Of a stretch of 64,000 nucleotides of DNA, positions 59,228 to 64,000 are shown piece after piece; the stretch's first letter is position 1, and the number at the start of each line of letters is the position of its first letter. The stretch is from Streptomyces sp. KL109B (lineage in GTDB: Bacteria > Actinomycetota > Actinomycetes > Streptomycetales > Streptomycetaceae): positions 1-64,000 of the forward strand of contig NZ_JASERL010000010.1 in NCBI RefSeq assembly GCF_030766935.1, read 5' to 3'. The notes under the pieces were generated by a model. It was not told where the DNA came from. It made no database searches and saw only the letters and a list, made by a program, of their open reading frames with translations. Made by a program: the position numbers and the translations under genes.

Positions 59228-60354
59228 GTGTTTCCTTTCGTCGTCGGGCTGTTCTCGTGCGGTGCGGAGAGCTGACCGGCCTCGGTCCGCTCCGGACCGG
59301 TGTCCGGGGTGAACCAGGGCAGGGTGGTCGTGGTCTGTGCCGACGCGCTCGTCGGCGTCGTGGGCGGTTCGGCGGGCGCGGGCCGTTTCGGTTTCTGCTG
59401 CGGCATCCGCACCTTCGGAAGGCGTACGGTGCGTCCGCCCGACGCCGGCCTGGACCCCTTGGCCCGCGGCCTGCGGTCACGCGGCCGTACCCGGTCGACG
59501 ATCGCCATGCCGATCCGGAACACGGCGGCAGGCACGACGACGCACAGCAGGATCCAGAAGAGCGTCACGCCCCAGGGCCTGCCCACGCCCCACGGCTGCT
59601 CGGCCAGCACCTTCCCGCCGTACTTCAACGACACGAGATAGTCGCCGTGCGCGCCCGCCGACAGCTCGACGGGCAGCTTGATGCGCGCCTTCTGGCCCGG
59701 CTTGATGGTGCCGCGCCACTGCTGGTCCTCCCACTGCGGCGCGAACACCCCGTGGGAGCTGCCGACTTGGAAGACGGGGTTCTTCACCGGGTTCGAGCCG
59801 ACGTTGCCGACGGTGAACGTGAAGGAGCGCGACGGCGGCGCCCCGAACCAGGTCAGCAGCCCGCTCGACCCTTCCAGCCGGGTGTCGGCCACCATCGAGA
59901 GCTGTCCGGTCCCGGACGACTTCGGCAGCGGCTTCACCGGATGCCCGGCCACCTGGAACTCGGCGTCCTTCTGTGCCTTCTCCCCCGTCACCGTCGCGAC
60001 GTGCACGACGCACGGGCAGGGTTTGGGCGGCTCGGCGACCGGCAGCGCCTTGCTGAACGCCCCCTTGCCATCGGTGGTGACGGCACGCCCGTCGGAGTTG
60101 GCGCAGGCGTTGGTGCCGCCGATGACGCCGCGCTCGGGGCTCGACTGCCCGCAGACCAGCATCATCAGCAGCGTGTTCGGCCGCCAGTCCGTGCCCTTCA
60201 CGGTGATCGAACCCCCGGTCCCCGCCTGGGACTTGGAGAGGCTCACGGTCGGCTTGTCGGCGGCGGCCGCCCAGGGCGCGGTGCCCGCGAGCAGGCCAGC
60301 CACGAGAGCGAGGACGGTCAGCAGCCGCGAGACACGGACGCTGCGGCGGTTCAT
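59224..60354 (-). CDS. secreted membrane-anchored protein with a neocarzinostatin-like domain
   Basis: This 376-residue protein starts at ATG 60354 (MNRRSVRVSRLLTVLALVAG) with a signal peptide ending near PWAAAA. Residues ~35-135 (KPTVSLSKSQAGTGGSITVK, LLMMLVCGQSS, DGRAVTTDGKGAFSKALPV, PCPCVVHVATVTG) resemble the immunoglobulin-like neocarzinostatin fold, including its cysteines. A second beta domain (~150-265) is followed by a membrane helix (~278-300) and a basic, Pro-rich cytoplasmic tail. It overlaps both neighbours by 4 bp (ATGA and GTGA), so it is made with them. Confidence 0.83.
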   Translation of the reverse strand: MNRRSVRVSRLLTVLALVAGLLAGTAPWAAAADKPTVSLSKSQAGTGGSITVKGTDWRPNTLLMMLVCGQSSPERGVIGGTNACANSDGRAVTTDGKGAFSKALPVAEPPKPCPCVVHVATVTGEKAQKDAEFQVAGHPVKPLPKSSGTGQLSMVADTRLEGSSGLLTWFGAPPSRSFTFTVGNVGSNPVKNPVFQVGSSHGVFAPQWEDQQWRGTIKPGQKARIKLPVELSAGAHGDYLVSLKYGGKVLAEQPWGVGRPWGVTLFWILLCVVVPAAVFRIGMAIVDRVRPRDRRPRAKGSRPASGGRTVRLPKVRMPQQKPKRPAPAEPPTTPTSASAQTTTTLPWFTPDTGPERTEAGQLSAPHENSPTTKGNT

Positions 60355-61313
60355 GGCGCACTCCTTACGTTCCCTTGTCGGCGGCGCAGGTACCAGTACG
60401 TCGCGCAGGCCGCGGCCGCGAGGACGGCGAGGCCCCCGCCGAGGGCGCCCCACGGCACGAACCAGGTACTCGCTTTCGCCGTGTCCTCCGCACCGCCGCC
60501 CGCGGTGACCGTCACCTTCACGTCGACGTCGTCGAGCGCGGGGGCGCCCTTCCACGGTTCGGTGAGACTGACCCGCCGCCCCGGCAGCACCTCGACCGGC
60601 AGGTCCCGCTTCCGGTCGAGCACGGCCCCGAACACCCCGTCGGCCGCCACCGCGAGGCGCGGCGCGAGCGTCGTATTGCCGCGGTTCACGACGTCGTACG
60701 CGATGGCGCTCTTCCCCACCCGTACGTTCTCGACCGTGAGGGCGGACAGTGTGGGCCCGCTGACCCGCAGATGCACGCTGACCCCGGAGTCCCGCCCACC
60801 CGCACTGGCCACGACGGCTCCCGGATGGTCACCGGGGGTGGCCCCCGCTGGCACGGTCACGCTGAACGGCACCTCGGCCCGGGTCCGCGCCGGCACCTTC
60901 ACGGTGTCCTCGGCGAACCGGATCCACGCCCCGGTGTCCGTGGCCTTCTTCCGCACGTCCAGGGCCCCGTCACCCTTGTTGTCCGCGTCGGCCCCCCGCA
61001 ACGAGACCTTCAACGCCTTCCCCGTCGGATTGGCGATCGCCACCTTGTCCTCCAGTACGGACCCGGCAGCCCCCTCCGCGTAGATGTACGGCCGCCCATC
61101 CTCAGCGGCAGGCCGCGTACCGCCTCCGGCGGAGGGACTGATGGACCAGGCGGGGCCGGCGGCGTGGGCGGGCGCAACGCCGAGCAGCAGGACAGCAACA
61201 AGCAGCCCAATCAAGCCCCGCCGTCGGACGATAGCCCGCGGGGTCCGGGGCAGAGCCCCGCGGCCGCAACCACGCCGCGGGGCTCCACCTCGCACAGCCA
61301 AGTGTAACGTCAT
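60351..61313 (-). CDS. WxL-interacting/DUF916-like membrane protein
   Basis: From ATG 61313 this is 320 residues. A hydrophobic signal core (GLIGLLVAVLLLGVAPAHA) starts only at residue ~34, because a dispersed element supplies residues 18-35. A TTG at 61214 would give a standard signal peptide but has no ribosome site; ATG 61313 lies 19 bp after the upstream stop. The extracellular part resembles the DUF916 peptidoglycan-binding domain (KVAIANPTGKALKVSLRGAD, VKVPARTRAEVPFSVTVPAG, TPGDHPGAVVAS). A C-terminal helix and YWYLRRRQ anchor it. In Firmicutes such proteins form complexes with WxL proteins. Confidence 0.8.
   Translation of the reverse strand: MTLHLAVRGGAPRRGCGRGALPRTPRAIVRRRGLIGLLVAVLLLGVAPAHAAGPAWSISPSAGGGTRPAAEDGRPYIYAEGAAGSVLEDKVAIANPTGKALKVSLRGADADNKGDGALDVRKKATDTGAWIRFAEDTVKVPARTRAEVPFSVTVPAGATPGDHPGAVVASAGGRDSGVSVHLRVSGPTLSALTVENVRVGKSAIAYDVVNRGNTTLAPRLAVAADGVFGAVLDRKRDLPVEVLPGRRVSLTEPWKGAPALDDVDVKVTVTAGGGAEDTAKASTWFVPWGALGGGLAVLAAAACATYWYLRRRQGNVRSAP
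61211..61262 (-). repeat. dispersed element, copy 14, inside the start of the DUF916-like gene
   Basis: The CGGGGCTCTGCCCCG hairpin is intact. The second arm is altered: CCCCGC remains, but the loop reads GGGCTATCGTCCGACG. It ends in GGCGGGGCTTGATT within the signal-peptide coding region. Confidence 0.8.
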
Positions 61314-61332
61314 CTCAGCGACTCACGCCCCC

Positions 61333-62046
61333 TTAACGGGACGCCGCCTGATGCCGCCGGGTCAACCACAGCACCCCCGCCGCTCCGGCCAGGAGTACCG
61401 TTCCGCCCAGCGTCCCGAGCGCTATCGCCGAATCCTCGGGCCCGGTCTGCGGCAGCTGCTCCTCACCGGACGGCGCGGACGCCCCCGCCCCGGAGTCCCC
61501 GGAACCGGCACCGCCGCCACCACCGGCGGCCGCCTTCACGTCCATCTCAAGGGACGGCTTCGGGCTGTTGGACGGCGTACACGTCGTGTTCGTGCCGAGC
61601 GCCTTGATGGTCAGGACGCCCGCCGTGAAGTTGACCTTGCCGTCCTTCTTCGGCGTGTACGTACCCGTCAAGTCACTGATCTTGATCGGGGTGTTCGCGG
61701 GGATCGCCTTGTCGTTCGGCGGCCCGGTCGCCGTGAACTGGCCACTGTCGGCGCCACCCACCTTGATCACCGCGCTCGGGTGCATCGCACCCTTGCCGAG
61801 CTCGACGGGGCTGGACGAGACGCCCTTCTGGAAGGACATCGTGATCTTGTAGCCGCTGCCACTCTTCGTGCTCTTCATGTCGATCGGGGAGACGGCTCCC
61901 TTGTTCCCGATCGGCGTTTTGCACTGGTAGTTGACGTTCTGCACGGTGGCCGAGGCGGTGGGGGCGGCCATCAGCACCGCCGAGCCCGCCAGGGCCGCGC
62001 TGAGCGCGAACGCGGCGGTTCGTTTCTGGTACGTCCGGTACGACAC
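61333..62046 (-). CDS. sortase-anchored small surface protein (LPQTG)
   Basis: This 237-residue protein starts at GTG with GGAGGT 8 nt upstream. A signal peptide (MSYRTYQKRTAAFALSAALAG) ends near ASA. One domain (~38-168) runs from VNYQCKTPIGNKGAVSPI to VLTIKALGTNTTCTPSNSP, homologous to domain 2 of the LAETG protein. A Gly/Ser/Ala linker leads to LPQTG, a membrane helix and WLTRRHQAASR. It is the first gene of the four-gene surface operon. Confidence 0.9.
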   Translation of the reverse strand: MSYRTYQKRTAAFALSAALAGSAVLMAAPTASATVQNVNYQCKTPIGNKGAVSPIDMKSTKSGSGYKITMSFQKGVSSSPVELGKGAMHPSAVIKVGGADSGQFTATGPPNDKAIPANTPIKISDLTGTYTPKKDGKVNFTAGVLTIKALGTNTTCTPSNSPKPSLEMDVKAAAGGGGGAGSGDSGAGASAPSGEEQLPQTGPEDSAIALGTLGGTVLLAGAAGVLWLTRRHQAASR

Positions 62047-62191
62047 CTCGAAGTACCTCCAAGCCAGGGGTTACTGACGGTTCATCAGATCTGGGTGGCT
62101 CAAGGTACGCCGGGGACCTTGTCGAGGGAAGACAAAGAGCACGCCGGATCGAAGACGATCCGACGTGCTCGAAAATTCGCACGTGAGGCGG

Positions 62192-62683
62192 CTACGCGGG
62201 GGCGCCGACCTCCGCCCACACGACCTTGCCCGAGACGCCGGGGGTACGCACAACTCCCCAGTCCAGGCAGAGGCGTTGAACAATGAACATGCCGTGCCCG
62301 CCGGGCCGGCCGACCCGATGCGGGGTGCGCGGCGCGGGCTGCCCGGCCCCGCGGTCGGCGACCTCGATGCGCAGCACCTTGTTCGCCGGGGCGTCCCCGA
62401 AGTGCAGGATGATCTCGTCGGGGCCCTCGGCGTGCAGGCACGCGTTCGTGACGAGTTCGGAGACGACGAGCAGTACGTCCTCCGCCGCGGCCCGGCGGTC
62501 CGCGGTCGCCGCCGGCAGCCAGCCCCAGGCGTGCAGCGATTCGCGGGTGAAGTCGCGGGCGAGCGGCACGATGCCGCTCGCACCGCTGAGGCTCAGCCTG
62601 CGGACCTGCGCGGCCTGGAACACCGGCAGTTCGCCGGAGTCTGGGCCGTGGTCGCCCGGCGAGTAAGGCCGGGTGGTGCTCAT
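62192..62683 (-). CDS. RsbW-like anti-sigma factor / serine kinase
   Basis: This 163-residue protein has a single HATPase_c domain: AEDVLLVVSELVTNACLHAEG (N box), IEVADRGAGQPAP (G1) and GRPGGHGMFIVQRLCLDWGV (G2). Proteins of this type bind a SigB/SigF-type sigma factor and phosphorylate a STAS antagonist. I chose ATG 62683 (MSTTRPYSPGDHG) for its GAGGTGA ribosome site; GTG 62689 is also in frame. The STAS protein and sigma factor genes lie next to it, completing a partner-switch set that resembles the SigI-PrsI-ArsI group of S. coelicolor. Confidence 0.88.
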   Translation of the reverse strand: MSTTRPYSPGDHGPDSGELPVFQAAQVRRLSLSGASGIVPLARDFTRESLHAWGWLPAATADRRAAAEDVLLVVSELVTNACLHAEGPDEIILHFGDAPANKVLRIEVADRGAGQPAPRTPHRVGRPGGHGMFIVQRLCLDWGVVRTPGVSGKVVWAEVGAPA

Positions 62684-62975
62684 CAGCACTTCACCTCACC
62701 GATTCACCAATTCAGCTTCAGGATTCAGGGTTCAGGATCCGAGTGCCCACTGCCCGGCTGGAAAATCCAGGTCTCCGAGTCGCGGATCGGGGTCGAAGGG
62801 TCATCGTCGGTCGCAGGGTCGAGGTCGTGTTCGGGGGGTCTCCTGCCCGACGGAACGACGGAAACACCCACTTGTTCGGAACGGCTCCTGTGACGCTGGT
62901 AACGCATCGATCACACAGAGACAACTGGAGCGTAACTTCTGCGGTTCGCCACAGTTCGCGGCCGCCCGGTTCCGG
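62684..62975. other. intergenic region between anti-sigma and anti-anti-sigma genes
   Basis: This 292-bp stretch has no gene. Just upstream of the anti-sigma ribosome site it carries five or six closely spaced TTCA motifs (62702-62734; TGAA on the coding strand). I found no firm promoter. Confidence 0.5.
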
Positions 62976-63359
62976 TCAGTCGCCGGAGGGGTCCGGTTGA
63001 AGGGCCTCGTCGAGGGACGCGTGCACCGTAAAAACGGCCTCCGCGCCGGTGATCTCGAACACCCTCGCCACCACCGGAAGCATGCCCGCGAGGTGCACGC
63101 CACCACCGGCCGCCTCGGCCTTCAGGCGGGCCCCGAGGAGCACGTTCAACCCCGTCGAATCGCAGAATTCGAGCCGAGAACAGTCGATAACCAGCCGGGA
63201 ATGTCCGTTACTGAGGCATTCATCCAGGGGTTCGCGCAGCAAATCAGCCGTGTGGTGATCCAACTCACCTGCCGGCGTCACGACAGCGCTGGAGCCCTCC
63301 TGCCGCACTTCGACCAGAAGCCGGCCCCGATGTGCACTGCCGACTGTCCCGCGGTCCAT
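62976..63359 (-). CDS. STAS-domain anti-anti-sigma factor
   Basis: This 127-residue SpoIIAA/RsbV-type protein starts at MDRGTVGSAHRGRLLVEVRQ. The conserved phospho-acceptor is Ser68 in LEFCDSTGLNVLLGARL. When unphosphorylated it should bind the anti-sigma kinase and release the sigma factor. It lies on the same strand as the anti-sigma gene, 292 bp upstream of it, and is divergent from the sigma gene. The frame extends to 63443, but the extra residues are Arg-rich and unlike the family. Confidence 0.9.
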   Translation of the reverse strand: MDRGTVGSAHRGRLLVEVRQEGSSAVVTPAGELDHHTADLLREPLDECLSNGHSRLVIDCSRLEFCDSTGLNVLLGARLKAEAAGGGVHLAGMLPVVARVFEITGAEAVFTVHASLDEALQPDPSGD

Positions 63360-63614
63360 GACGACCCTCTCCCGCTGCCTACGACGTGCTGGTTGACGCC
63401 CTCGAACACTACGCCTTCTTGCTATGCCCCGACACCCGAACAACCTCTAGAATTCGGACATTTCGCCTCAGAACGCACTTGCGACCAGGTGAGGAAAGCG
63501 GGTAGGCCTAGTAAGGACAGCAATCGACCACGGCCGGCTTTGGAGGCGCCGCACTTAGAAGCAGTGCACGCATTGGCATCGGCAGCCATATGCCGAGAAC
63601 GCATGGAGGACATC
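63360..63614. other. divergent region between the STAS gene and the sigma factor gene
   Basis: This 255-bp gap is less GC-rich than the genes and must contain the promoters of both. A GGGTAG at 63500-63505 is like the -10 of SigB-type promoters, but no good -35 was found. The sigma gene ATG has ATGGAGGAC as its ribosome site. Confidence 0.45.
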
Positions 63615-64000
63615 ATGTCAGCCCGGCTCGACGAATCGCGTACTGACCAGGCGACGTCGACACTCCCCCCGGAAACTCACATCGACGTCGAGACCGAAGG
63701 CCTTGAAGGCCTCGAAGGCCTCCCGGAGATCCCCCCGTACGACGAGGTGGGGCCGCTCGACGCACGAGCCCTCTCCAAGACCCTCTTCGAACGACTCGAG
63801 TCCATCGAAGAAGGCACCCACGAATACTCGTATGTCCGCAACACCCTGGTCGAGTTGAACCTGGCCCTGGTCAAGTTCGCGGCCTCCCGGTTCCGTTCGC
63901 GCAGCGAACCGATGGAGGACATCATTCAGGTCGGCACCATCGGCCTGATCAAGGCGATCGACCGGTTCGAGCTCAGCCGCGGCGTCGAGTTCCCCACGTT
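63615..64000 (+). CDS. RNA polymerase sigma factor, SigB/SigF/SigI type (N-terminal part, cut by the window edge)
   Basis: The first 128 codons are present. After a variable acidic N-terminus (MSARLDESRTDQATST, ETEGLEGLEGLPEI), sigma region 1.2-2 appears as VRNTLVELNLALVKFAASRF, EPMEDIIQVGTIGLIKAIDR and FELSRGVEF, the region 2.2 core-binding signature. This is the stress and development SigB-like class of Streptomyces. The neighbouring anti-sigma and STAS genes suggest it is post-translationally controlled. By position and partners it resembles SigI of S. coelicolor, which is inference. The promoter-recognition region 4 lies outside the window. Confidence 0.92.
   Translation, partial: MSARLDESRTDQATSTLPPETHIDVETEGLEGLEGLPEIPPYDEVGPLDARALSKTLFERLESIEEGTHEYSYVRNTLVELNLALVKFAASRFRSRSEPMEDIIQVGTIGLIKAIDRFELSRGVEFPT

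Noticed and set aside
63495..63510. SigB-type promoter (GGGTAG) for autoregulation of the sigma gene
   Set aside because: No GTTT-like -35 at 14-16 bp spacing could be found, so it is left as a remark only.
1..64000. Transposase, integrase, phage or tRNA genes
   Set aside because: I looked for these on both strands and found no family signature or cloverleaf. The dispersed elements carry no gene of their own.

Overview
This 64-kb window is from a high-GC actinomycete, almost certainly Streptomyces. The evidence is strong third-position GC bias, frequent GTG and TTG starts, a full-length WhiB, F420 biosynthesis genes (fbiA/fbiB), LAXTG-type sortase substrates and a cluster of LytR-CpsA-Psr (LCP) genes. 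It looks like conserved core chromosome. I see no insertion sequence, prophage, CRISPR array or tRNA. The left edge is the promoter and leader of an rRNA operon that reads out of the window on the minus strand.

Layout. 1-3.0 kb: rrn leader, a SpoIIM-like membrane protein, an RDD protein and a hypothetical. 3.2-13 kb: S-adenosylhomocysteinase, a fructose-type PTS IIBCA permease, a cation-efflux protein, then manA, a SIS-domain isomerase, a Trm112-like protein and manB. With manC at 26-27 kb these give the fructose-6-P to GDP-mannose route. 13-22 kb: lactate permease, DUF3499, a zincin-like protein, a DUF5719 protein coupled to a 1237-residue membrane glycosyltransferase, and whiB. 22-29 kb: cysteine dioxygenase, fbiA-fbiB, a DNA glycosylase, manC, a secreted PGRP amidase and a TIGR03089 protein. 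29-41.5 kb: five LCP ligases with a GT2 enzyme, a thioesterase, an SDR and a methyltransferase. 41.5-53 kb: acyl-CoA dehydrogenase, UDP-glucose dehydrogenase, a CGNR regulator facing a VOC protein, an unusual 770-residue wall-anchored protein, a degenerate and an intact M19 dipeptidase, purE/purK and a GtrA protein. 53-57.8 kb: a two-component pair whose genes are separated by a repeat array, and a POT peptide transporter. 57.8-62 kb: a four-gene surface-protein operon. 62-64 kb: a sigma-factor partner-switch module (anti-sigma kinase, anti-anti-sigma, and the start of a SigB/SigF-type sigma gene cut by the window edge).

Two themes stand out. The first is the cell envelope: GDP-mannose and UDP-glucuronate supply, glycosyltransferases, LCP ligases, an amidase, GtrA and three sortase-type substrates. 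The second is a dispersed, foldable ~50-bp repeat present in about 14 full or partial copies. It lies mostly between genes but also inside or at the ends of three coding regions, and four copies carry tandem tails with unit lengths of 21, 27, 29 and 39 nt. The most promising undescribed material is the 770-residue LANTG protein with a possible PD-(D/E)XK nuclease-like site, the four-gene surface operon that resembles Firmicutes WxL/Csc clusters, and the repeat family with its satellite tails.
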